Assembly: GCA_012845835.1 (NCBI GenBank)
Contig: JABAKD010000026.1
Span: 13,484,379 to 13,548,378 of the forward strand
DNA: 64,000 nucleotides
Source: Undaria pinnatifida
Taxonomy: Eukaryota; Sar; Phaeophyceae; Laminariales; Alariaceae
Reading direction: 5' to 3'
The notes beneath the pieces were generated by a model. That model did no database searches and was not told the DNA's origin. It worked only from the letters and a program-made list of their open reading frames with translations. Numbering within the stretch: position 1 is the stretch's first letter; every line of letters starts with the position of its first letter. Positions 31,769 to 42,385 of the stretch are shown piece by piece. Both the position numbers and the translations under genes were made by a program.

Positions 31769-32221
31769 TTATGCAGAAGGTGTATATCGGAGGGATGCGT
31801 AGTCAACGACAAATGATTCTTTATGATCTACATGACCTTGATTTGCTCCAGCTAAGATGCTGTCGTGGAAAGTGTTGAAACCTGATCCTGGGATAACGGT
31901 GTACAAATTGGTTGTGATGTGGGCAATAATATGTGCACGGACGATGTGATGTAAAGCTGGGTTGTTGTGCACACGACGCGAGATACATCTTAATAAACAT
32001 GCACCATCACCAATCTCGGGAATAATGGACCATTGACCAGAATTGTTATTGTTGCCGATGTTGTTGTCTTCATCATTTTCGCTGTCTGATGGGTTTGTAC
32101 TGCTGTCGCTGCTGTTACAGGAATCTTTGGTGTCAATTTGTTGTTTGTTTTCTGTGTCCAGCATTTTTCCCCGCGCGCTTATACCGATGTTTGTTGCCGA
32201 TATGGTCTGTTGTGTGCACAT
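31769..32221 (-). pseudogene. OTU-like cysteine protease fragment, terminal unit of copy 1
   Basis: The frame starts MCTQQTISATNIGIS, passes through an Asn/Ser/Asp-rich linker (SSDSSTNPSDSENDEDNNIG) and reaches the OTU catalytic loop GDGACLLRCISRRVHNN, where Asp and Cys fit the D-G-x-C of OTU deubiquitinases. The domain then jumps from ILAGANQ to VVDYASLRYTPSA. Compared with the terminal unit of copy 2, most of the C-terminal half and the catalytic His (FHY there, VDY here) are deleted. Confidence 0.7.
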
Positions 32222-32433
32222 CGTTACTTTTGCTTGAGTTGTGTTGCTATTTTATATCTCTTTATACAGGTTTCGCTACTGCTGTATGGTAACCACCGCC
32301 GTGTCAATTGTGAGGGAGAACTCACAGTAAACTTAGAGTCTATGGACTACGTGCTGCTTGCTGGTGATGCTGCTGACGGAACTTTGCAAGACAAACGGAA
32401 CTTTTTCGGGCACGTTGGCGTTGTTTGTTCCGT

Positions 32434-32871
32434 TCAGAAAAATATATTGTCTACACCGACAAATGATTCTTTATTATCTACATGACCTTGATTTGCTCCA
32501 GCTAAGATGCTGTCGTGGAAGGTGTTGAAACCTGATCCTGGGATAACGGTGTACAAATTGGTTGTGATGTGGGCAATAATATGTGCACGGACGATGTGAT
32601 GTAAAGCTGGGTTGTTGTGCACACGACGCGAGATACATCTTAATAAACATGCACCATCACCAATCTCGGGAATAATGGACCATTGACCAGAATTGTTATT
32701 GTTGCCGCTATTGTTGTCTTGATCATTTTTGCTGTCTGATGGGTTTGTACTGCTGTCGCTGCTGTTAGAGGAATCATTGGTGTCAATTTGTTGTTTGTTT
32801 TCTGTGTCCAGTATTTTTCCCCGCGTGCTTATACCGATGTTTGTTGCCGATATGGTCTGTTGTGTGCACAT
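32434..32871 (-). pseudogene. OTU-like fragment, second unit of copy 1
   Basis: Same N-terminus and catalytic-loop half (GDGACLLRCIS) as its neighbours, but it runs out after ILAGANQ into spacer sequence ending VGVDNIFF. It lacks the His-bearing half. The unit boundary at 32,484 repeats that at 31,838, with a period of 646 bp. A partial third unit head occurs at 33,195-33,345. Confidence 0.65.
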
Positions 32872-33019
32872 CGTTACTTTTGCTTGAGTTGTGTTGCTAC
32901 TTTATATCTCTTTATACAGGTTTCGCTACTGCTGTATGGTATCCACCGTGTCAATTGTGAGGGAGAACTCACAGTAAACTTAGAGTCTATGGACTACGTG
33001 CTGCTTGCTGGTGGTGCTC

Positions 33020-34466
33020 TATTGTAAAACCGCTGTGTATGTTCTTTTGATGAGAGTAAACGTCTTGTGTATTTATTCTCCTCGGTCCATCCAGAAAAAA
33101 ATCCCGTTCTCAATAAAATTTGATTTTTTATGATCTATATATTATTGCCGCTCTCTGCGGTTGCTTGCTGCTGCTGTGATCGTAGACAGTTCATACCGAT
33201 GTTTGTTGCCGATATGGTCTGTTGTGTGCACATCGTTACTTTTGCTTGGGTTGTGTTGCTACTTTATATCTCTTTATACAGGTTTCGCTACTGCTGTATG
33301 GTAACCACCGTGTCAATTGTGAGGGAGAACTCACTGTAATAATGACATAGTTCACGTCGTTGCAGCGGGTACATATACACCGCGCCCGCGTCTAGCAGTG
33401 CGGGAAAATTCTCTCGCAAATACATTTTGATGCCACCCCGATGTACGTGCGAGGACTAAAGTTCCACCGTGTGTGTAGTAGACGTATTTAAGCCGGACGA
33501 TATGCCTATATTTTAGGCTCTAAACCAAATTAAGCCCTATCATCATGTCTTAAATGTCTACAAAATAGGTCTATTTTACCGACCTAACGACCACGGCAGA
33601 CCACGGTGAGATATGGATTTTCCCAAAATATGCACTTGGGCACATTTTGGCCCAAGTGCATTTTTGAATCAATTTTCCGAGTATTTTCCAGCAAACAACA
33701 GCATTTCAGACGACAAAAGCTGGAGGAAACATCAGACGGATGCCTACATTTCGAGGGTGGAAATTGAACCGGGTTGAGGGCCAGTCCTGCTGTGCTGCTG
33801 TACTGACTGCCACACTGAGGCACACCGAAGGCGGCAGACGCCTGCGAGGTATCCTTCATATGAAGCGAGTATGGAGTACGAAGCACTCAATGTTTTTGCC
33901 AGGCACCAGTTATTTGTTTTGGCCGTTTGTTTAAGCTCGCACAGCATGGGCAGGGGAGGGTCTTTCTCGAAGTTTCCACCCACTCATGTGCTGACTCATG
34001 ACATAAATCCTCGTCTTGCCATCTGCGTCTGGAGTAGTGCAGAAATATCATAGTCTATTTTCAAGTAGTTTGATCTTTCCTCGGCTTTTCTTTTTATGCG
34101 TACTGAAAGAGACCACTATTTCGAGTTTTAGACATATGGTGTTTTTTTTATGCGTTTAAGGTCGAAGTATCGAATGGCCTAGCTCTTCCAGTTGGAAGTA
34201 CTTAAGACCTAACCTCGAGGCTTAAATACGTCTAGTGTGTGGTTGCCCGGGGACAGAAGCGTCTCGTACCCCACAAAATAGAGCCAGTCTCGGCGGCTTT
34301 CCGCGGCCATAGCTTGCGCCACGGAAGTCCCATGAGCCCGGAACACGGCTGATAATATACCGACGGGTAGTCTGATCGCATTGCAGAAGAAAGCACACCA
34401 AAAAACTCTGCGCCGGCGGAGAAAAAGGGACGGACTAGGCAAAAAAATCAAAATGGTACATATGCA
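33020..34466. other. Right, non-coding part of OTU element copy 1
   Basis: Nearly identical to 54,470-55,917. It contains a hairpin at 33,631-33,660 (stem TGCACTTGGGC, eight-base loop). Short frames such as that at 33,740-33,934 are kept in both copies, but the copies are too alike for this to mean anything. No transposase or protein domain is recognised. Confidence 0.65.
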
Positions 34467-34704
34467 TATGATGATTTCAGAATTGAATTTGCTTGATCCA
34501 AGGATTGGGAGTATGATAATTTGAGGTGAAATATTGGTGGTTTCGGGGTTATTTTAGGCCTGGTTTATTGAACAACAATCGAGGGTTTTCTTTCTGTTTT
34601 TCTTACACTGCTTGATTCTACTGCACTCTTGATCGGCCAATTTTTTATCAGCGATTTTTGTTAAGATTACTGCGGTTCAATTCCGCTAGCTACGTCGTTC
34701 GGTA
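34467..34704. other. Spacer, no feature seen
   Basis: AT-rich sequence between the OTU element and the second pogo-like element. TA at 34,703-34,704 is the left target duplication of the latter. Confidence 0.5.
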
Positions 34705-35817
34705 GAGTACTGGGCCCTCTATAGTGCAAGTTGAACAGTGCAGGTGCCCGGTATTGTGCAGGTAAAATCTCTGGACACAGTCAGCGCCCTCGATAGTGCA
34801 GGACCTGCACTATTGAGGCAGATCTCGCTATAGTCCGGGTTAGGCACCGCGGTGCCCCGCAACAGTCCAGGTTGGACACACACACGGACAGACTAACAGC
34901 GGACAGACGCGACACAGAAACCAGGGTGCATGTATGTGCTGCTGCAGACCCGAAGAGCTCTACGCAGCACAGAGGCGCACCATGCCTTGTGCGGACAGTG
35001 AACTGTGCCATCAACAAGAGAGAACGCCGCAAGCCCCTTATGGCCACGTCTGTCAGGGAGGATGTAGCGAGCGGCTCCACGGTATTTTCGGCAGCATGTT
35101 TGACGACCACGAAACGAAGCGCATCTGCAGCACGTGCGTCGCCGAGGCTGGCCGGCGCAAAACGTCACCAGCTGAGGGTGCTGGGGCGGGACCATCTCAA
35201 CGCCCGACGAATACGAAGGGGGGGGGTGAGAAAGGTTCTGGTTCTCGTGCGCGTTCGGACAATAACGCGAAGGTTGAGATTCTTAAGTTTGTCGCGACGT
35301 TGTGAGAGCGAGGGGTACATGGTTGTTTGTTTTTCTTGCGGTGCGCTTGCTGTCGTGCTTGTCTTGGTTTGTTTGTGTTCGTTTTTTCTCGCAGCATCAA
35401 AGCGGGTGCGCCAGGCAGACATGAGAGAGTTTTGTCACCGCGTAATGAGGGCGGGGGGCAGTAGCACATGGTTGCTCGTGTTTTTGCAGTGCGCTTCCTG
35501 TTGTGTTTCTTTTTCCGTTTTTTCTTTTTCTATCTTGCAACATCGAAGGAAGGCAATAAGGATGGAGATTTAGCTTCGTCCACTAATAAAAAAATAAAAA
35601 TAAAATCGATCCATTTTGTACTCTGTTAGCCCTGCAAAGCGTGAGCGCCACACCATGAAGTCAAAGAGAGCCTCATCCTGCACTTTTTAGGGATATTCAA
35701 CACCTCAATAGTGCCGAACCTGCACTATTGAGGCACTCTTATGAGTAGTGCAGGTGCCCGCTATAGTGCTGGTAAAATCTCTGAACACACCCCTGCACTA
35801 TAGCGGGCCCAGTACTG
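34705..35817 (+). mobile_element. Pogo-like DNA transposon, copy 2 (internally deleted)
   Basis: The ends (left GAGTACTGGGCCC, right complement of CAGTACTGGGCCC) and the TA flanks match copy 1 at 21.1 kb, as do the TAGTGCAGG arrays and the GGCACCGCGGTGCCCCGCAA palindrome. It is 529 bp shorter than copy 1. Internal similarity continues through the transposase N-terminus and the T-rich 3' region. Confidence 0.8.
34934..35305 (+). pseudogene. Transposase N-terminus of pogo-like copy 2, truncated
   Basis: It carries the Cys/His-rich region (MPCADSELCH, GHVCQGGCSERLHG, RICSTC) and the start of the HTH (KVEILKFVATL), then stops. Against copy 1, one Cys/Asn-Cys pair is changed (GNCG to GIFG), so the finger would be damaged. 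The DDE domain is absent. Confidence 0.6.
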
Positions 35818-35849
35818 TACACGTAAATCATAGGGATATAGCCTAGACA

Positions 35850-36609
35850 TGGAAAGCGCACGCTTGAATAAACGAGGAGGAGGTAGTGATTACGATTACT
35901 GCACCATAAACAGCCACACAGCAGAATTGTGAGTGACTGCATCCCCGGGGCCTCGAAGGTTGTGTTATACAAGTTCGGGCAAATCGACATGGTTTGTACT
36001 CTCGTGCAAGTAATATAGGTGCGTATCAGTAAGAGCACACACAGCGATGATCTACCACACACAACATGCTTTTTGTCTGTGACTTATTATAATATGGCAT
36101 GGGGAGAGGGTGCACCAAAAACAGGGAATACATTTTCGACACCAAAATCAAGAGGAAATATCGTTCCTCCTCCACGCCAAGGTGATAGTAAGTAGGCAGT
36201 GTCCACGGAAGAAACCAGTGGTGGCATGCATTCCTCTGGTATCGCATTTGTTTGTGTTTTTTTCCCCCGAGAAGATTCTGTGGGTAAATATAGGCGGTGT
36301 TCTTTGTTGTTTCTGTGGTCCCTGACTCCGTTGCTGTGGTCGTTTGCCGGTCAAGTGCAAGCGGTCGTGATGGTACGTAACTGAAAAATAAGTTTGTGTA
36401 GCTTCGTACTCGACGTGCTCCTTGCTGATGATTGCTGATTGATAATATCTTCAAGGGAGTTTTATTTTTTTGGCACACATCAATTTTCCAGCTTCTGGAC
36501 ATACCAGCCGTGGTCGCAGGTGTCGTCCTTCCCATCCCCTCCCCGGTTATGCCTTTGGCGCATAGGGTTCAGCACCCACTAATCGTCGATTTTCCACTGA
36601 GTGCGTTTT
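35850..36609 (+). repeat. Composite dispersed repeat, outer part
   Basis: Matches 49,500-49,000 on the other strand: CGAGGAGGAGGTAGTGATTACG, CCCCGGGGCCTCGA, GTTGCTGTGG...TTTGCCGGTCAAGTGCAAGCG and GACGTGCTCCTTGCTG pair up. A piece near 36,480-36,550 also recurs at 59.04-59.12 kb. No gene is recognised. Confidence 0.7.
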
Positions 36610-36770
36610 GCTAACTCATGCTCTCGCGATTTCCGCAAGTCAATTAGTGCACGAGAAAACGTCCAACGAAAACACACACGAGGACTGACTCGGGGAGATT
36701 CGAACTCACGAAGCTGACCTATACCAGGCTCGAGGATAACCTGATAGGCCACCGGGGAAGTGAGTGATAT
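36610..36770 (-). repeat. tRNA-derived SINE B
   Basis: On the minus strand CCCCGGTGGCCTATCAGG resembles an A-box region and GTGAGTTCGAATC a B-box, 40-45 bp apart, as in an RNA polymerase III promoter. Relatives are at 48,828-48,990 (+) and, truncated, 62,580-62,632 (+). The tail includes a stretch on GACTTGCGGAAA. Confidence 0.65.
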
Positions 36771-36779
36771 AGAACCGAT

Positions 36780-37190
36780 CGCCCCGGTGGTCTAGTGGGA
36801 GTTACACTTGAATAACACTACACTGCTAATACTGGCATTGATCCTCGAGTTAAATAACCGCCGTCGTGAGCTTTGTGTGCTTTGCTTGTTTGCAGAAATA
36901 TACTAGGGATAAAGGATCAACTGACTGCTGAAATCGCCTAGCAGCATGGATAGGCACAATTCGACGCGAATCAACAAGGGAAAAAAATGCTGAACTCTTC
37001 TCGCGATAAAAATTAGGGCAGGTACCGTAGTGGGGAGCCCGCTATATGACCCCGAATCTGAGTTGTACTACTGGGAGGGCGAGCGTAGTGCGAAAATCAC
37101 AATACATGGGATGGGAAAAAGAAAAAGCGATGTGTATTGCTGCTGCTGTAATTATAATACGATACCATAAATAAAAATCTTACCCACGTG
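36780..37190 (+). repeat. tRNA-derived SINE A, copy 1
   Basis: Starts GCCCCGGTGGTCTAGTGG (tRNA-like A-box) and continues with a body shared with 45,985-46,345 (+) and 48,822-48,425 (-): ACAATTCGACGCGA, GTGGGGAGCCCGCTATATGACC and ACTACTGGGAGGG. The B-box is decayed here. It stands head to head with SINE B, as in the 48.8-kb copy. Confidence 0.7.
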
Positions 37191-37470
37191 GTAAATTACA
37201 AGTACCAACAACGCAGCTTGTAAGTATGAGTATTGACCCAAAATTCGTCGAACTCACGGATGACGTCCTTAATTTTTTTTTATATAATACGATACTCAAG
37301 CAAGTTGAACCGATCGACTCCATCTGGACAGACTGCTGTTATACAAGTGGTCCAAATACAACTTCTCCAATCACAGGCAAGTATGAGATGATAGTCATTG
37401 AACTTGCTGAACTTCTTAGTGAGTGGTGGTTTGCTCTATCCACGAACACCGCCCGAGCCGATCAATCGGA
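37191..37470 (+). repeat. Composite dispersed repeat, inner part
   Basis: ACGATACTCAAGCAAGTTGAAC, TCTGGACAGACT and ACAACTTCTCCAATCACA match 48,440-48,310 on the other strand. An open frame begins at 37,226, but it crosses from this repeat into the satellite, and I see no domain in it. Confidence 0.65.
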
Positions 37471-38580
37471 TGTTCGGTTAGACGGTGCGGGGTGGTATCG
37501 AGGCAAGGAGTCAAATGAAATATCCGCGTGCCGCGGGGTTAGGGGATACGAAAAAACGTTCAGCAGTACTAGTAGCGCGAGTTGCCCCATTTTCTCTAGC
37601 TTTAAATATCTTGAAGGATTTTCGAACCGGGGTTGGACCCTGTTCTGTGGTGCTGGCGTTGTATACAAACCTCAGCCTGCTAAGGCTTCAACAGCGTGCG
37701 GTGTGGTGTCGACCCGGGAGATGTCGGTTTTTGTCCCCTGTTTGTTGGAGTTGATGGTGGTTGGAAGGATTTCCGGAACGGCGGTGGAGCCCAATCATCA
37801 TGGGTGTGCGTCGGAACGCCCCCCCCGTTTGCTGGTCTATCTCCTCCCTTTAAGGCACTACGATCTGCACAGCCAATCAAGGATAAGCCAATGTGAATAG
37901 ATTACTGTCGCACCGTCATGCGGGGCTGTGTCGACCCGCGGGAAAAATCAGGTATCGTCCCCGGTTTGTCACGATTAATGAAACAGGCACAGGACTCTAT
38001 TTCTCCCATGCATGGCGGTGCTGCCCTTATGTTCGAGCCCCGGCCAATCAGCGGTGCGCGAATATGTTTGGAGTTCCGCGTTGTGCGGAGTGGTGTTGAA
38101 ATGGTAGATCATTATTCTTGTTCCCGCGTTTTTTGTGCTTTAGATATTCGGGGAACTCTTGGGTCGGGGATGGGACCTTATCTTCCACGTGTGCGACGGA
38201 AATGCCCCCCATTGATGGACCTCTGTCCTCCTAGGACGGCGCTGTGGAGCTCGAACAAATAGGCGATTAGCCATCGGGATTAGGGTTTTCTCACCATACA
38301 GGGTGGTGTCGACACGTGAAATCTCGGTTTGCTTCCCTCGTTGATGGAAGTTTTAGAGATGTGGAACGACACTTGGACCGGGAATGGGACCTTATATCCT
38401 CCCTTTGTTGAACTGGCTCAATATGCGAACCATGGCTAATCAGAAAATCGGCCGATGGGGTTGGGATTTCCATACCGTGCCGGGAGGTATCAACCCGGAG
38501 GGTATCCGTGTTCGTCTCCGGGTTGTCCGAGCTGTCGATGTGTGGATGGATCCCGATTCCGGCATGTGACCCTATTGTGC
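37470..38580 (+). repeat. Degenerate satellite, unit about 170-220 bp, six units
   Basis: Unit heads of the type GTGCGGTGTGGTGTCGACCC lie near 37,478, 37,697, 37,917, 38,085, 38,297 and 38,473. Each is followed at similar distance by TTGGACCGGGAATGGGACC-like and GGCTAATCAG/GCCAATCA-like pieces. It interrupts the composite repeat, since the other copy at 48.3 kb lacks it. Confidence 0.65.
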
Positions 38581-39200
38581 CCGGGTGACGCCATTAATGC
38601 TGGTCAATGAGCGATCAGTCAAAAATGGCATGTTTGTAATTTTGTCTGTATAAACTCGAGCCTGGAATCCTTGACTCTGGAAATTGTAAGCGCTGTGGTC
38701 GCGTACTGTATCTACAAGAAGTGAGCAATTTTCACAGCTGACAACAAGCATCAGAATTTCAACAGCATTCGAGGAGTTGAATGACAAAGGCAGCCATACC
38801 ACCGTGTTTTGCGCTGGGAACAACGTCAGCACGTCTTTCCACGATCAGACAACACGCAGACCGTCGGTCTGGGAGGCTCGGATCTAGATGATGATATTAT
38901 ATAATGCATTGTATACTTCAGAAGCTGACTCAGTACGCGCCTTTCAGTGACTACGAAGAGAAAACGCAGCGGACATGGCAAGTCATCTTACTGGCCCCAT
39001 ATGCTTGATTGGAAAAAAATATAATAAGAAATACACTCCACACGTTTCGTCGCCACACTAAAGGGTCAGTCGGCGTGTGCTCGGATTTATCCGATCGAAA
39101 TGTAATGAATAAAGCTCGGAATGGGATTCACTTAAAAACGGTTGCTATTGATAGTAGAGCATTTTGGTAAAATTGTAAGTCTATGTCAAACTCTTATCAT
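38581..39200 (+). repeat. Unique stretch, then distal part of the composite repeat
   Basis: No feature is seen to 38,970. From there to about 39,180, TCATCTTACTGGCCCC, CACGTTTCGTCGCCACACTAA, GGTCAGTCGGCG and AAGCTCGGAATGGGATTC match 48,320-48,160 on the other strand. Confidence 0.6.
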
Positions 39201-39239
39201 TATCTCACATACTGTACGCGCAGACTATGATTGATGGTG

Positions 39240-39852
39240 TGTGGTGTCTTTTTCTACTCCACCAAGTATTGAATCGAACAATTCGAATTGCTGCCCTGCC
39301 CTACCAGACGCATGGGTGTCGGTGTAAGCCGGCACCCATGCGGAACCCTTGTACCGTGATATTAACCCTCACATGCCACTGAAAAACAAGACATAAAATA
39401 AGTACATAGTCTATACTCTCAGTTATACGAGAATAGTACATACATCCTCGTACTATGTCCGTCCGCTCGCCATCGAAAGAAAAAAGGTTGGTGGGCGGAA
39501 GAAACCACGATTGATCTGGTCCAATGATCGACCGCAGTCCAGTTGTAAACAACAGCTCTGTCTGTTCGCGTGTTCTATCTATCTGCCAGCACAGTTCCGC
39601 GGGGTATCCACTTGGTATCTCCACGAGCACAATCGACCAAACAATGTCAGCTGCTGCTGTCAAATTTAGCTACGTACGTACTTCGCCACAAAAAAGTATG
39701 AACCATAACGCCGAATTCTCTCTATAAACAACAAACTCCATACTATTCTTATCGGTTCCCGATTCCTAAAAATAGTTCTCAATAGCAGATCCTGGGGACT
39801 GACTACCTAAAGACGGCATTGTGCTCGTAAAGGGTGTCAAGGTGTACATTTC
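39240..39852. other. Fragment of a foldback repeat, then unrecognised sequence
   Basis: 39,255-39,350 (CAAGTATTGAATCGAACAATTCGAA, GCTGCCCTGCCCTACC, GGCACCCATGCGGA) is related to the foldback element at 47.09 kb. Nothing is recognised from 39,380 to 39,852. Confidence 0.5.
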
Positions 39853-40180
39853 GATCAAAATCAGACCCCCATGTCCGTTAAAACTCCGCCCTCCCCTCAC
39901 CCGATATTCGACTTACAGGATTCACTTGATAATAATATAGTCTAATGCATTTCCTTTTACAGCTATCAGATTTTGTCCCCCTCAGAAACGGGCTTTATAG
40001 TTTCCACGCACAGACTGACTAACATCACCCTGTTGACCCTGATAGCTACACTGTAGTTGCAAGGGAAGTCGCCGACCTATATCCTTAATGAGGACACAGA
40101 ACCGTAATACGAGCGATCAGAGTATGACACACAGCTTGCAAAGATGAGTTTCGACAAAATTTTCGATCTTACAGCTGGAG
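39853..40180 (+). repeat. Dispersed repeat R1, copy 5 (5'-truncated)
   Basis: Begins within GATCAAAATCAGACCCCC and runs through CTCACCCGATATTCGAC and GTCGCCGACCTATATCC to CTTACAGCTGGAGTATATT. It directly precedes the LINE fragment, so the LINE, the R1 copy or both are truncated at the junction (40,181-40,216). Confidence 0.85.
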
Positions 40181-40216
40181 TATATTTTGATACTCTTATT
40201 ATACTCCGGAGTATTA

Positions 40217-41515
40217 TTGTACTTGTGCTTTATCGACCTTACCAAAGCATATGACTCCGTCGACCGAAGCATTCTGTGAGATGTCCTTGCCCGTTTAGGC
40301 GTGCCACCGAGAATGCTCACCGTCATCCGCCAATTCCACGACGGCATGCAAGCGTGCGTGCGGTTGGATGATACGTTCGACGTGGGGCAAGGTCTCAGGC
40401 AAGGATGCGTGCTCGCGCCACTGATGTTTAACATGTTTTTCACGGCGGTACCGCATGTGCCCGAGAAACGCTTCCTCGTTGATGCAGCCATCATGGACAA
40501 CGTGGTGCAGCTCCAACGAAAGGAGAAAGGCGAGAAGAAGGGTACTTCACGCACAGACAGGCAAAGTCGACGGGCGAAGGGGATAGGAGGAGGATGAGGA
40601 ATATATAGAGATTGTAGGGTATGCTTTACGCGGACGATGCGGCCATTGTATCGCGACCGTCTGAAGGGCTGTAGAGGATGATGACGGTGATCGTGACGGC
40701 GTGCTCGGCGTTTGGGCTGACGGTCTCCGAGGGTGAAAACAGATGTTATGTACCTGCAAACCAAAGCCCGGGGGAAGGTGTCGTTCACAACCAATGCAGC
40801 CGGCCAGTTATGCAAACAAGAATCGAGTGTGTGTACTTGACCGGGCTATCACCGCAGACAGAGACCTTAGCATTCAAATAACGTGGCGTCTTCAGAGGGC
40901 CTGGGCGTGCGTCCATCGGTACAAGATGGAAATCTATGATTTCCCGGGTGTGCGCTTACGGTTGAAGGTGCGGTTGCTGAAAGCTGAGGTGGTCGAGACA
41001 CAGCCTTACGGTTGCATGACGTGGAGCCCGAAGAAGCCTGACTATGAAAGGCTACGACGGGTTCACCACTCCATGCTCCTTCGATTCCTCGGATGACGGA
41101 AACGGAATCGCGACGACAACACCCTATCGTACGCCGACGCGCTCGTCAGGACAGCTTTCGAGACCATACAGGCGATAGTGCGCAAACGGATTTTTTTTTT
41201 AGCGGGATTCGTAGCACGTATTAGGGAGGTGCGTCTGCCACAGAGGGTGATGTTTGGGGAGCTTGTTGGAGGTAAGGGATATTCAGGGGGGCAAGAGAAG
41301 GACTGGATGGCTCATCTGAAGGAGGATATGTCGGTCTTTGTAATGAAATTTGAACGGTGGCGAAAGGCTGCTTAGAAAGCGGTGAGATGGTTTCGACGAG
41401 TAGAGGAGGGAGCCGAGTTGTTCATGTGCAAGTGGCATGAAACGGAGAGGCGCAAAGCTGAAGAGCGACCCGCAAAGGCTGCGACACTGCCATCAACCGT
41501 CGGCATCTCTAGAGG
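40217..41515 (+). pseudogene. LINE reverse transcriptase, decayed
   Basis: CFIDLTKAYDSVDRSIL (motif A), then an in-frame [43 protein letters not shown] (motif B) and, after breaks, MLYADDAAIVSRPSEGL with the YADD box (40,621). The C-terminal part runs KAEVVETQPYGCMTW, YERLRRVHHSMLLRFLG, and to 41,510 FERWRKAA / WFRRVEEGAELFMCKWHE. These are features of non-LTR (jockey/RTE-like) reverse transcriptases. Several stops and frameshifts make it inactive. The clade cannot be fixed by eye. Confidence 0.88.
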
Positions 41516-41795
41516 GAGGGGGGAGGGGGGGAGGGGGGGAGAGGAGAGGGGAGGAGGGGGAGGAGAGGGGAGGAGGGGGAGGAGAGGGGAGGAGGGGGAG
41601 GAGAGGGGAGGAGGGGGAGGAGAGAAAGAGGGTGGGCGGGGCGGGGGAGGGGGGCAGGGGGCAGGGGGGGGGGGGTGGGAGGGGGGAGGGGGGGGGGGGT
41701 GGGGGGGAGGGGAGGGGGGGGGGGGGGGAAGGGGGGAAGGGAGGGGTGAGGAAGAATGGGGGAAAGAGAGGGTGGGGGGGGGTGGGGGGCAATGC
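41516..41795 (+). repeat. G-rich tract in the LINE (imperfect GGGGAGGAGGGGGAGGAGA repeat)
   Basis: About four 19-20-bp units at 41,545-41,625 are followed by G-runs up to 13 long. The block keeps frames open on both strands, giving Gly/Glu- or Pro-rich shadows. It probably grew by slippage at the end of the LINE coding region. Confidence 0.8.
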
Positions 41796-42385
41796 CCAAG
41801 AGACTCAAGTCAAGAGACTCAAGTCTGGGTCTATCCATCATCTTCTTGCAACTTGTGGGCCTTCCAATCGCCGTCACAAGATAGCGTAAGACCGCCCTGA
41901 CTTCTTCGCCATGTTGCGGTCTGTCCCCAGTGCCATTGATGATGCACTTGATAATTTCTATGAGCCCAATGCCGTCTTCAGTCAGTTTTTAGGGGCTGCT
42001 AGTATGACATATTTTTTCTCCTTTTTTTTTCCTTGCTTCCTCTTCTTGTCTTGTCTTTTCTTGCTTTTCTTGCCTTCTTCTCTTTTTTTCCTTTCTTCTT
42101 TCGAATTTTCGCATTCTTTTCTTCTCTTTTCTTTGCTTTATCTTACTTTCATTTTTTTGTTCATTTGTTTTCTAATTGACTTGCTTCTGTCTTGTGTATG
42201 CGTAGTGGTACTACGTGCAAAATATACGTGGAAGTCTTTCTCGGGTGGGAAGCGGTATGGTCGGTTTTTCCAGTCGCGAGTAGTGAGACGCATGCACCAG
42301 TATGGACCTGGCACATCGTAGGCTGACTCCCGATTTCACTTTATATGTGTCTGATGTAGGAATGAATTGCGTCAGCTGTGATATA

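Larger units (their letters stand above)
31686..34466 (-). mobile_element. OTU-carrying mobile element, copy 1 (short form)
   Basis: From CAAGGTTCCCCTTCGG to GGTACATATGCA this block matches 49,679-55,917, and similarity stops at the same point on both sides in both places. The flanks are unrelated, and TA lies at both edges (ATA before, TAT after). It holds about two and a half OTU units on its left and a 1.4-kb non-coding right part. There are no obvious terminal inverted repeats and no transposase. It is non-autonomous, of unknown class. Confidence 0.8.

Noticed and set aside
33636-33655. CACATTTTGGCCCAAG as a relict dinoflagellate spliced leader
   Set aside because: It matches the leader end only loosely and is fully explained as the loop and arm of a perfect hairpin. 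No neighbouring AG or leader tandem is present.
41493-41877. Proline-rich and Gly/Glu-rich frames over the G-rich tract
   Set aside because: Low-complexity shadows of a purine repeat on both strands.
41911-42321. Hydrophobic frames over T-rich tracts as membrane proteins (also 56,025-56,303)
   Set aside because: They are the pyrimidine-rich lead of the LINE 3' region read as Phe/Leu/Ser. The same tract occurs in non-coding tail copies.
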